Positions 10,745-21,609 of a stretch of 64,000 bases of DNA are shown here, piece after piece. Source of the stretch: Antedon mediterranea (taxonomy: Eukaryota; Echinodermata; Crinoidea; Comatulida; Antedonidae); NCBI RefSeq assembly GCF_964355755.1, contig NC_092676.1:1220288-1284287 (forward strand). The letters are read 5' to 3'. Each line of letters begins with the position of its first letter. Positions within the stretch are counted from its first letter, which is position 1. The translations under genes were made by a program, and so were the position numbers. Under the pieces are notes generated by a model. The model searched no databases, had not been told where the DNA came from, and saw nothing but the letters and a program-made list of their open reading frames with translations.

Positions 10745-12143
10745 GTAAGCCTAACTACACCAACCAACTAGAGACTTTTTAATTCATCTCAGGACAAGAA
10801 ATGATTTGTCATCGTTTTAAAAAACAAAATCATTAAACTTTTTTTTGCATCGGGCCTAATTATAAATCGAAAGACTGTAAAAGCGAAAGGACTTGTTTTT
10901 TGTAAAAGCGACGACGGAATCGTGTGTTGTAGTGAATGAACGCATTATTGTAAGAATTGTTTGACGCCTTCTTCTTAAGCAAACACATGGTAACTACTAG
11001 ACCTCTACCTATTGTGATTGTGAAGATTGACACTCATCCGATCAGGCTCTCTATTGGAGGCTTCTCTCGTCGTCGACCTTTAATGGTATGTAGATCGTGG
11101 CAATATTTTAGTTATTACATGGTTTTCACATTCCATGATTTATGTACGCAAACAATGTATTGTCTATGTTCTGTTTAATTATTTTTTTTCCTAATGGGAA
11201 ACAAAACTCCTAACAAAAAACTCTCTGCAATTAATAGTATATTATTGTTATTATCTAATCTTTATAAGTGGTGCTACAAAGCGCTGAGTATTTTAAACTC
11301 TTTAAAGTGCTGATTATTTTGTGTGCTTTTCTGTGTGCTCACTCCCATATCTTTATTACAAAAACATAATTATTTTATTACGGGGTACGTTAAACTTTCA
11401 CAATCGTCGACACAACTGGCTTAAATCCTAGGCCTTTTAAGTGTCATTGATTAGTATTTACATTACAAATTACTACGGGCTCTTACTGCCTTGTCCTGGC
11501 TCATGTATTTAAGTACGAGATAGCTTAGCCTATTTACGCTTTTATTTGAACGGTAAACACTTTGATGAATAGAACAAATATTTTATAAATGTCAGGGTAT
11601 ACTGTTATTGTTCACCATTATAAGCATTCTTTTATTTTATATAAGTATTATTACCAGATGATATTTTGACAAAAATTAAGACTAAAACATTACCGTGTCA
11701 ACCTTGACTATAAATTGTTGATATTTTTTTGTAAATTATTAAAAGGGTTTAGAATGTAGGGATATTATTTATGACTAATTTAAATTTTGTATCTATTGTA
11801 TATTTTGTAACAAAGCGATTATATTAATTTTTGAAATATTTTACATTTAAGTGTGAACTTACGGGCTGTTATCTCCGCACGTCTTTCTAATGTTCAATGT
11901 ATATTTAATTTATTATTGAATTTTAAGAAACATTTTTGAAACTTATTCAAAGAAAACTTTATTGTTTATTTGGTTAATGTTTTAAGCAAATAAACAAAAT
12001 AGTTGGTATAATATTTAAGAAGAAAAAAAAACTTTTTTAAAAATAAATTTTAAAGGGAATCGAACAAAATGTCTGATTTCTGTTAATATATGTTTATGCT
12101 TTACGCCTCAGTCACGTGACTTTATATTGCAAAACAAAATAAA
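10745..12143 (+). other. Probable 3' untranslated region of the POU gene
   Basis: AT-rich DNA without coding potential. AATAAA signals occur at 11989-11994, 12042-12047 and 12138-12143, so the transcript could extend about 1.2-1.4 kb past the stop. ATTTA and TTTATT elements are frequent, as in unstable regulatory mRNAs. The GTAAGC at 10745-10750 would permit splicing straight after the stop codon. Exact ends need transcript data. Confidence 0.45.
12111..12120. promoter_or_regulatory. GTCACGTGAC palindrome, copy 1
   Basis: A perfect 10-bp palindromic E-box, the form favoured by USF and MiT/TFE bHLH-Zip proteins (CLEAR-type motif). Identical sites occur at 27105-27114 and 36985-36994. This one lies between the last two AATAAA signals downstream of the POU gene. 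Confidence 0.35.
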
Positions 12144-14205
12144 TTATTGAATAGCAGTAATAAATTTACAATTTAGAGAAAATGAAACAACGTGAGTTTT
12201 TTTCGTGAATTGTTTAGTATGTCTTGTCTTATTTGCTCAGCTGTAGTACGGCCAGTGTCGGCTCTATCCTACCTATTCATACGCGCACGCTCTACTCTGA
12301 CTCTACTATTGTTGGGCCTGCCTTCGTAGCGGATTCTTCACAGCCGTTTCATTTCCTTTACTATGCTTACAGATACTACAAAACTGATACATCTTTGCTT
12401 TCTCATCGTGTTCCGATTTTTAATAACATGGTTTTGTCTTTTTTTGGTGTAAATTAATTGGGGTTATCCTTGTCACCATCTGCAGCTGCGAGTGACAACA
12501 GCCAGTCAAACTATTATTGAATAATTACTTCAAATCAAATATATGATTACTAATTTAAAGAATACAATACACCACCACCATTTTCATGTTATTATTTATT
12601 TATTGAACATTTTGCATAGATTCAAAGGGAAACCATGGGTCAAACGGGTCCAAAACAGAAGTGGGGAGCTCTTTATTATTAATTTCATTGGCAATTAACT
12701 TAAATTGTGTACGTCAGTATAGTCTAATTTAATAAATAGAAAATGCAGTATCAGCAATGATTGTTAAATTAGTAGCAATATTACGAGATTATTAACATGG
12801 GGTATTTGAAACACTTTGAAATGATAATTACTTGAACGCTATTCGATTCACCTCCTCGTGCCGCCATGGGACAATGCTCATAATTATATCGTTAAAGGTA
12901 TTCATTTCAAATATACCAAAAACAATAAATTGGTGAGACTTATTGACAACGAGATTTCATTTATTAAGAGACACCATCAGGGTTAAGCAACATCTTAGTA
13001 ATTGTACAGTATATCAAATTTTAGTAATAATCGACAAAGAAACAAATGCAATTTAAGTATTTTTGTCACAAACATTATGGCCCTATCCCAATTCTAATTA
13101 TATACGGTATATATTTTATTATTTCAAAATCGCATTGTATTTTAAAGCATTTCAAATAAATATTTTGCATCTATGTGTTTTAGTATTGTATTATTTGAAA
13201 TTAAATTTTAGACAAAATCTAAAAATAAAATCAATGATGTAGCTATAACGCAGTCATTACCGAACGTTTCCAAGATTTCAACTCTGATCACAATCGTGTG
13301 CTATATTCTCTAATAGCCATTAATTTTCTTATCGTTTTTATATATTAATTTCAATGGACTAACAATAGTAATCAATTTCAATATTATGACCTCAAGTTCG
13401 TGTTCATTGGTCGTCGAGAGATACAACTAGGCTTCTCCGGCATCAATAGATAGATACAAAATTAAATTTATATTTTTACTACTTTATTGTGTAGTGGGAT
13501 ATGATTGATGCGAATACGCTGTTTACTCGTGTCGAAATTCTAAGCCGAATATTAGATCAGTTCATCGAATTTATTACCGATCTCTAATATCATATTGTTA
13601 TTGTCAGTGTTCTCATATCAATTGATATCAATTTTGACAACCATTAAGAATCTTATATCCTTACAATCTGTGTATGGGATCCTTTTAATAATCATCAAAA
13701 TGATAGTATGTATGTTGTGCTGGTTTCATAATGTCAAATTGTATCTAGTTTATCTGACTGATCTAATTATATTTGAAGTTATGATGGAATATTGTCGAGA
13801 AGATGAAATGTATGATATGAGAAAGAGATGCGTTAGATAGAATAACACACACACGACGGCCTAGTAACTCCTCCTTTAACACCTATTAATGAGAATGGGG
13901 ATTTGAGCGTAACGATACGCTGAGACAGGTAGCGGATCGAGGGCTAGCACGGCTATCTGTAAGGCGCCAAGGCTAACTCTATCTTTATATTATTATCTTT
14001 AACTACAATATTAATTAATTTTTGCATTTAAAGGCGATGACAGTGATACAAAATGTTAAATGCTTTCAGTAAGCAGTTAAATGCTATCAAACAGTAACAT
14101 GGTTCACATCAACAAATTCTGGCAGCAAAATTGTAATGCAACACACAAACAATTTCAAACACTAAACCACATATACGATAATTTTACTCGGAAAATATTA
14201 ATATT
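12144..14205. other. Non-coding DNA downstream of the POU gene
   Basis: No ORF here resembles a known protein. The ORFs near 12224 and 13595 are short and of random composition. Apart from AT-rich sequence, no repeats or RNA structures were recognised. Confidence 0.5.
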
Positions 14206-14211
14206 ATACAC

Positions 14212-14292
14212 TGGTAAGATTCGGTGGTCTAACAGTTGGGCGCCTCTACAAGCCAAGCAAAAGACTCCGGTTCGAATCTCGGTCGTATTGGC
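14212..14292 (+). repeat. Degenerate tRNA-like element
   Basis: An A-box-like GTGGTCTAACAGTTGG and a B box GGTTCGAATCTC are spaced about as in a tRNA. The T-stem arms (TCCGG and CTCGG) do not pair fully and the acceptor stem is absent. Best read as a tRNA pseudogene or head of a tRNA-derived SINE. Confidence 0.45.
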
Positions 14293-14714
14293 TTTCTTCA
14301 CCTTCGCAAATGTTCTCATATCATATTACATTTTATACAATAATAATTCAACATTATCCACTGTTAAAACTGTATAGGTTTGTATATAAATGTGAAAAGG
14401 ATATATAGGCATATAGACTGTACACTAAATAAATAAACATTTTCGTGTATAGGAACCGTATATGTATTTTATTTGACGGATAATTTTTAGCAGTATATGA
14501 ATCTTATAAAACATTAGTGAATTGATGATGGATATAGTTATTATATGCTAATAATATTGACGATAGAATGGTTGTGTGAGCAAACGTGATCCCAACACCC
14601 GAAATAAAATGTAAATACACACAATACAACTAAAGCCAATATTTAGTTGTGGTATAATCTTACACATTGTCCCTAACTCTCTGCACAATGGGATAATTGT
14701 AACGATTAAAAACG

Positions 14715-15050
14715 GTGGTACGATGATGACGATGATATAAATATTGATTAACGAATACAGATTATGATAGTGATGAATGATGATGACGATTATATTAATA
14801 TTGATTAACTAATACAGATAATGATGATGATGAAGAATGATAGTGATGATGATGAAGATGATATTAATATTGATTAACTAATACAGATAATGATAGTGAC
14901 GATGATGACTACCGTATGCCAATGTTAATGACATTTAGATTTACCCCCACCAAGTGACAATTATGATATAAGTTAATGTCAACGACAATGACAAACGATG
15001 ACAAGATGATAACAAACGATGATGACAATGACAATGATTACAACGAATGA
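14715..15050 (+). repeat. GATGA-rich imperfect minisatellite
   Basis: Blocks of GATGATGA-type triplets alternate with about three copies of ATATTGATTAACTAATACAG, each unit about 60-70 bp. The remainder fades into GACAATGACAA-type repeats. Low complexity, no coding role. Confidence 0.7.
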
Positions 15051-15339
15051 TAATGTTTATATTGGCGATGCACACATTACATTAAAACTATTAATAGTTT
15101 AACAACACAACATTAGTTCATACCGTTAACAGTATGATCTTAATATTGATTTCTGTAACTACTTTTATTGCTCATGTATACCAGTAAAATATTGTATCTG
15201 ACGAAATTCGAAGTCGATTTGTCATATGCGGTAACTAATAGCTCAAGTCAATTATTACTGGAGCAATAGTAAACAGTTTATTTCATTTGGTACGTAGGAA
15301 TAGCTACCAGTTTTACGCGCGCACTCGCTCTCTATATCT

Positions 15340-15445
15340 AGCTTCGTTCCCATTGCGCAACGCGGGGAGCGGGGACGTACGCACAAAAAAGGATACGCGA
15401 CAGTTGATGATATGTTGCTTGTGATTGGTCGAATTAAGTTGCATT
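15340..15445. mobile_element. Decayed family-B palindromic element
   Basis: It begins TTCGTTCCCATTGCGCAACGC, contains the family-B core CTTGTGATTGGTC, and ends TTGCATTGCGTAGGGG. These match the outer and inner parts of the intact copy at 35454-35632, but both ends are eroded and the terminal AGCTTGG is not recognisable. Confidence 0.5.
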
Positions 15446-15655
15446 GCGTAGGGGATCCAAAAAATCAATTGTATGATAATGTATTTTGTAATGAATAAAA
15501 CACATTTACCTATTACATAAACCAGTATAATGTATACACGTAATATTAATTCATAATAGTACAGTACACAACATTCAATTGATAATGTATAGGCCTTTAT
15601 TGAATAACATTAGGCTACACTATATCATTAATAATTAATTAATAGAACATTATTT

Positions 15656-15800
15656 CAATTCAATTCAATTCACATTTATTTTTACTCATCGTTTATAAAT
15701 ATAATTTCATAGCATAAATGATGGCAAGGATCCTGCATAGAGAAGTTTACACTTCTGTTTTCGCAGGACCCTTTTACATAAAAAACATAAAACAATAAAC
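15656..15800 (-). repeat. Retroposon 3' end in antisense, with a two-tier hairpin
   Basis: On the + strand the block opens with (TTCAA)n-like repeats, ATTCAATTCAATTCAC, which on the minus strand is a short tandem tail typical of CR1/L2-type non-LTR elements or SINEs that share their tails. Just inside lies a hairpin: outer arms GGATCCTGC (15728-15736) and GCAGGACCC (15763-15771), inner arms AGAAGT and ACTTCT around a 4-base loop. Stem-loops next to the tail are known recognition elements for reverse transcriptases. The family is not identified. Confidence 0.45.
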
Positions 15801-16389
15801 ACAACATAATAGATTTTACAAAGACAAGGATCTTTGTTACAATCTTTGTTATGTTGTTTATTATATTATAAATGCTGTATATTATTATTACTTATTTATT
15901 TTTATTCTTAATATTATTATTTTATTTTTAGTTTTTAGTTCATTAATTGTATTATCATTTTTTACATTTTATTATTATTAATATAAGAATATTATTATTG
16001 TCCAGCATTGTACAGGCTTATCACTTTTTAAAGATTTATATTATTTTGAGATGTAGCCTCCTAGTATTGTTCCATAGGAAATAATTAGCGAGTGATTGTC
16101 TGACTGAGTGACGTAATGGAGCGTAACGGTTTATAATTCGAACGTGAGTTCATGGGCGTTGAGGCGACCATGCGTGACTTCAATACCTAAGACACGGTTC
16201 ACCACTAATACCCCTAAGATTTAGCAAGTAAAAAATATATATTTCACTTTCTAGCTAGCCATTTATTTTTATACGTAAAAGGCTTTTTTTACATGTATAC
16301 TTATATGTCCATCAATGTTTATTGAAGCTTGTGTCTAACTCGACTGTCTGATATTAACGTTACATCAATACTGTATAAAGCATGACTAA
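15801..16389. other. AT-rich non-coding spacer
   Basis: Dense ATT/TTA runs from 15840 to 16000, then ordinary non-coding sequence. Nothing identifiable. Confidence 0.5.
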
Positions 16390-16552
16390 AACTCTGTCTA
16401 CACTATCAAACTAGTTTGTTATGTGTCCAAATATGGTAGTGATATGCTTAAATATGGTAGTGATATGCTTAAATATGGTAGTGATCATGTCCATATATGA
16501 TCACATCACATTTTTTGTCAGTCACATAAAGTTTGATAGTGTAGACAGAGCT
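16390..16552 (+). mobile_element. Family-A MITE, copy A1
   Basis: Inverted termini ACTCTGTCTACACTATCAAA and GTTTGATAGTGTAGACAGAG bound a core with three AAATATGGTAGTGATATG-type repeats. The right flank is TTA, the left TAA. About 163 bp, non-coding. This is the only A copy on the POU side of the window. Confidence 0.85.
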
Positions 16553-16679
16553 TTAGGAAGTACACACATGTCCAATAGTATAAACTGTAGGCTTATTCAG
16601 GGAGTTGTCTTATTTATATAGACACTTACTATACACGAAACGAATTCAGTTCCATTTTCCTCGTCATCCCATGAAGGCC

Positions 16680-16937
16680 TCATGTGGAGTTGTGGCTTGG
16701 TGGTTATGATGCTTGGCTACCACTTCAAGGGTCCTGGGTTCAAGTCCCGTAACATGTCAGGATTTTTTCTAAGGACAAAATTAAAACTCCACTCCTAAAG
16801 ACTTGTAATAAGACTTTGTTTATGTAGAGCATCTTGTGTATATGTTTGCCTTGTGAACCTTTGAGGGTCCCTAATGATCAGCAATTGCTGGATGGACCAC
16901 CATCATTAAATATGGTTTAAAAAAATATATATATAGA
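16680..16937 (+). mobile_element. tRNA-derived SINE-like element
   Basis: The head (about 16686-16750) has A-box-like GTGGCTTGGTGGTTATGATG and a B box GGGTTCAAGTCC. A body of about 170 bp without coding sequence follows and ends ...CATCATTAAATATGGTTT and an A-rich ATATATATA tail. This head-body-tail layout is that of a SINE. A second head with similar layout is at about 55755-55812. The family is not recognised. Confidence 0.65.
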
Positions 16938-16996
16938 TGCTATGACACCATCAATATTCGTATAAGGGCTAGTTAATTTTAATGGAGCATCAAGCA

Positions 16997-17187
16997 TCGA
17001 ATTTGCCTCGATAAAATACACGCTTGTCATGGGAATGTATAGTATTGAATGTCTACCATATTTCGAATTTTGCTCGAAAAATACACGCGTGTCGTGGGAA
17101 AGTAGTTTTTAAAGACTACCATATTTCAAATTTTGCTCGAAAAATACACGCGTGTATTGGGAAAGTAGTTTTGAAAGACTACCATAC
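16997..17187 (+). repeat. 63-66-bp tandem repeat, 3 units
   Basis: Units start near 16997, 17062 and 17125, with a shared core TCGAATTTTGCTCGAAAAAT, then ACACGCGTGT, TGGGAAAGTAG and AGACTACCATA. The first unit is the most diverged. Confidence 0.85.
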
Positions 17188-17780
17188 TGATGCATATTAG
17201 AAAGAATTATATATCTCCTAATAGTTTACGTTTTGCCAACTCGCTTTGGGCACTTCGGTCGTTGTAGAAATAATTGATGTTATTAGTAGTACGAATTTCG
17301 AAGTTGAAATTCGTGCCACAAAATGGATGTAATTAAAAGGAAATAATTGATTCAAAACGGCTTAGAGCGATTCTTATAGCTGATGTTTGAAGGTAGGCAA
17401 GCTGGTAGAGAGAAGATGATACGTTGACTTACCCATTTAGCTACTACCGAACGAAATGAGAAAGATGATGGAAGAGTTGTCGAGTAACGATTAATAACAG
17501 AAACGACGATCTGTTCTTAATGTAATTCAAACGTTTACGTCGGTCCGGGCCGCAATCTACAAACATCGATTTTTCATTGAGTTGGTAATGAGAACAATAT
17601 AGAGAACATTGATGATATTAGTTGCGTTAATGATAACAAAGTTAAAGCAATTATCCCTGAAAGGCTACACACAAATAATAGTAATGATACGAACCTTAAG
17701 CGTTAACTTACTCTATATTCATATCAGTTTAATATATTTGATTATCTTACGGTAAAAGGTTTGTGATAATACTCTACCAA
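17188..17780. other. Non-coding spacer
   Basis: No gene or repeat recognised. A short inverted pair, TACGAATTTCGAAGTTGAAATTC, lies near 17289-17311. Confidence 0.45.
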
Positions 17781-17817
17781 CATGGCGGCGGCGACGACGA
17801 CAAAGACTTGCACAAAC

Positions 17818-17938
17818 AACGACGACGAAGATGATGATGATGATGATGACGAAATCGTCATAATGATGATTATATTGATTATTTTGTTTTATGATGATAA
17901 TGATGATAATAATAATAACAATGATGATGATGATGATA

Positions 17939-17994
<56 letters not shown>

Positions 17995-18168
17995 GATGAT
18001 GATGATAATAATGATGCTGATGATGATAATGATGATGATGAGGAGGATGAAGATGACGACAATGACAAAATCGTCAGCATGATGATAATAATGATTATGT
18101 TTTTGTTTTTATGATGATGATGATGATGATAATAATAATGATGGTGGTGATGATTATGAAAGGGAACA
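17818..18168 (+). repeat. (GAT)n microsatellite, imperfect
   Basis: About 350 bp of GATGAT interrupted by AAT, GAC and GAA triplets. It yields spurious poly-Asp, poly-Ser and poly-Met ORFs on both strands. No domain is present. Confidence 0.95.
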
Positions 18169-18801
18169 TCTTGCTAAAATGCTCAATTCTAAACAATCCC
18201 AATTTTACAAAATATAGGCCTACAGAAAAGTTATGAAAAGAAGATGTCGATTGAGAATAAAAAATAGATTCAGTAATAGAGTAGTAAGGTAGGTAGATTT
18301 GTAATGAAAATCGTTTATATTTGAAACGTGAAATGTTAAGTCGTAGAAAATGGATGTGTTGAATTATGTCTCAACCTACAGTTACCCTGCTGAACATGAT
18401 GGATAAGTCGTCACAGAATCGTCTCACTCCCAAGCTAACCATGTCAACATCATAACTCGCCATTTATTTCTTAATCATATTGTTATCAATAACTCAGAAA
18501 ACTTGGATATATTTTGTAGAAATGTTAAACTAACAGTAACACGTAAGTTTTGTTTATGATATATATACCTGTAAGAAGGAAAGATTATTGTGGAGTTGAA
18601 TCTGAACAAAATGTTTTACCGTACTGTACCATTCGAAGGCAGTTTTCAGGGACCTCATTTTAAAGCCAACATAATTATTGACATAATATTAATAATAGTA
18701 ATAATTAAATACGGTAATAATTATTTAAAGTATTATTGAATTATTAGCAAATATTCACGATTCAATACGTACAGTATATAAGCCAAACTGACAGACACCT
18801 C

Positions 18802-19053
18802 CAATGGGGGTGTGGGTACGTCTATATACCCTTGGTTTTCCTACAATGGGGGTGTGGGTACGTCTATATACCCTTGGTTTTCCTACAATGGGGGTGTGGG
18901 TACGTCTATATACCCTTGGTTTTCCTACAATGGGGTTGTGGGTACGTCTATATACCCTTGGTTTTCCTACAATGGGGGTGTGGGTACGTCTATATACCCT
19001 TGGTTTTCCTCCAATGGGGGTGTGGGTACGTCTATATACCCTTGGTTTTCCTA
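18802..19053 (+). repeat. 42-bp minisatellite, exactly 6 units
   Basis: Six near-identical units of CAATGGGGGTGTGGGTACGT plus CTATATACCCTTGGTTTTCC plus TA. They differ at few positions, so the array is young. Each unit contains GGGTACGTCTATATACCC, an imperfect inverted repeat. Because 42 is divisible by 3, all three + frames stay open; this explains the three overlapping ORFs, none of which is credible. Confidence 0.97.
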
Positions 19054-20320
19054 GATGGGTCTAGAATATATCCCCTTAATAGGGGTTAATAAAATGTAAA
19101 TGAGCAGAGTGTATTTGTATTCAACACATTGCACTACATGTTATTATGGGTCTTTAGTTATTATCAATTCAGTAATTGATTGTTTCCATATTATGCTAAT
19201 CTAGACAGTTTTATTTCAGCTAAAAAATATTAGCAATACTAACGTAGCATGAAATAAATTTATGTTGAGTGTCTCGCAGGTACACCATGAGAAGCAGCAA
19301 CTAGCCTCGTCGTTACCTACAAGCAAACCTTCAGGGAAATAAACAGTGCGCCTCGGTTCAGTAACTCGCTAATATTTTAGAGGAATAGATCATTATAGGC
19401 TTAAACAGTGCTTGAAGGGGGAGGGGGAATAAACGTGCTTTTTTTTAAAAGTGTTATATTGTTCGTTCTTTTCAAAAACGTCTTTAGTCTTAATTTTATT
19501 TATTTGAGACATTAATTATTTGAGATATGATGATAGTATCGGTTCATTTAACAAATCCTCGTTCTAAAATATTTATATACGCGGAACAATCCCGTTAATA
19601 AATTCGATATTTCACAACCTATCCGGTAATAAAGAGAACGGAGCGTAAACGCAAGAATCGCGAGACTAGTGGACCGTTTTTAGAACGAAATCCACAAGAG
19701 ACAAGTCGAATGTCGATAGTCAAACTACTATACAGTAATCACTGTACTATCGTAATACAACAATGTATTGTAAAATTCAGGTAGCCGATGCCAGGAATAC
19801 CACGAGGTATTGTTGGTATAATACAGTTAAAAGACGTTGAAATATTTGCTGGTATATGCTCTTAAATTAAAACAATAATGACTAGCAATGCAATATGGAG
19901 CTGTAACTACCGTATATAAACTCATTTTGTTATGATTGAAATCGTTAGAAAAATACAGATGGGCAATTGAAAGAACTCATAAATAGTTATTTTTAATAAA
20001 TTAATTATTTGAATAATTGTGTTATTATAAAGCCGAGCGACCCACCAGGCAAAGCAATGCGATATACACCGCTTTCTTGTACCGGTACACGATGACCTTC
20101 AGACCTATTATTTGCTTGTTATTTATTTAATCAGAAAGATTTCTTTGTTTTTAAGCATTTTTTAAACAAGTTAACTGGGTCGATTTCTTCTAACCTATGG
20201 TATGAAGATGATACTTATGGAATTTCCACAGGGAATGGGCAAGCTAAACTTGAGTGATAGGTTTTAAAAAAGGATCGAAGTATTGATCGAAACGTTAGAA
20301 ACTCAACAGTTATTTACAGA
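19054..20320. other. Non-coding spacer
   Basis: No ORF of note. GC-richer patches at 19265-19375 and 19630-19700 have no recognised function. Confidence 0.45.
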
Positions 20321-20420
20321 ACTATCGTGGTGTAACGCAAACTATCGTGTTGTAACGCAAACTATCGTGGTGTAACGCAACCTATCGTGGTGTAACGCAA
20401 ACTATCGTGGTGTAACGCAA
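20321..20420 (+). repeat. 20-bp tandem repeat, exactly 5 units
   Basis: Five units of ACTATCGTGGTGTAACGCAA, with one T in unit 2 and one C in unit 4 as the only changes seen. Very young array. Confidence 0.97.
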
Positions 20421-21235
20421 ACTTTAGGCTTTAAAAAAATATTTTACCATGCAAAAAAAAGTCTTATTGTCTTGGGATTTTTTTTATTGTTGCCTGAGTA
20501 CCATACGAATTGTATTTTTTTCCTAGCATGTTAAGCTTATTCGGGAGTGTCATGGTGACGTCATTGTTTTTGGATCAATAATTCATCACTTTGTTATAAC
20601 TCAATCTGATATATAACATAGGTGGTATACAATTACATAAATAGACAACGGAAAATTAGTCTGTTTTATACAATGTAGAATCAGGACTTAAAATTAGATA
20701 TCTTCGTGAAGGATACCTTCCAACATTTTGTTGTTTTTTTTGTTGTTACAATGTATCAACTGTTGTTTGTTTTGTTTATTGTCTCTTCATTAGATAACGC
20801 TGCGTTGTTATTTCTTTAAGTCGTCGTCGACATGTGTTGCTTTGATACGACACCGTAAGTCGTCCTACTGTCTTAAGTTTGTCACAATAGTCGCAGTTTT
20901 CCAAAGACCTTGTGAACTCTCGTCACTGACAGGTGACAAAAAAGGATTGTGACAAATTTCTCATTGGATTTGGACAATAAAAATGAATGAATGAACACAA
21001 AAGGAAGTAACTCGTTAGTGTAAAGTGTTACCGGTACAGTATTTCAAAGTAGGCCTACATTATTCATGTTGTGATCATGTTGCTTCCGAGAATCTAAAAA
21101 TATGATATTGCAATCGTGGGTTCGATTCCTGTTAAACCATATATTCTACTCGTGGGTACGATTCTACGTAGGCCTACAAAGTAATTAGTATACAAATCAG
21201 GCCAAATTACATTCGTATGAAGTTAAATTCATTGA
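20421..21235. other. Non-coding spacer with retroposon-like 3' end and stray B box
   Basis: At about 20900-20998 sequence ends in ACAATAAAAATGAATGAATG, a (GAAT)n-tailed retroposon-like 3' end. At 21117-21130 a tRNA B-box-like GGGTTCGATTCC follows no A box; a degraded SINE head is possible. No coding gene. Confidence 0.4.
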
Positions 21236-21609
21236 TTAACTCGCTTGCGTTGTGTCTACGTCCTTGCGTTGCGTCTCTAAAGCTTGGTTCCCACTAGCGA
21301 CGCAACACAAGGACGTAACGCAACGCAAGTGAATTGACCAATCACAAGCGATGGCTTATTCGCTTGTGATTGCTATCTGTCTATAACTTCGCTTGTCATT
21401 GGTTAAAACGCTTCCGTTGCGTTTACGTCCTTGCGTTACGTTCTAGTCCCAGTAGAGACATAACACAACGACATAACGCAACGTAAGGGGTTTGACCAAT
21501 CACACGCAATACATTATTCAATGTGTCGCTTGTTATTGGTCATCTTGCTTGCGTTGCGTCTACGTCCTTGCGTTACGTCCTAGTGTTACGTCCTAGTGTG
21601 AACCGAACT
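21236..21609. mobile_element. Cluster of family-B MITEs: one half copy and two near-full copies
   Basis: A right half (21236-21276) is followed by a copy starting AGCTTGGTTCCCACTAG at 21281 and preceded by TAA, ending about 21450. A second copy then starts without its outermost bases and ends ...GTGAACCGAACT at 21609, followed by TTA. Arms carry CGCAAGGACGTAACGCAACG and its complement; the core holds CTTGTGATTG and TGTCATTGGTT. The last copy has a 14-bp duplication (GTTACGTCCTAGTG) near its right end. Non-coding. Confidence 0.85.

Noticed and set aside
17782-18114. Poly-Asp 110-codon ORF
   Set aside because: Produced by the (GAT)n microsatellite; all frames on both strands are open in similar ways.
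18804-19089. Three overlapping repeat-protein ORFs
   Set aside because: The 42-bp period keeps every + frame open; no start context or flanking coding signal.
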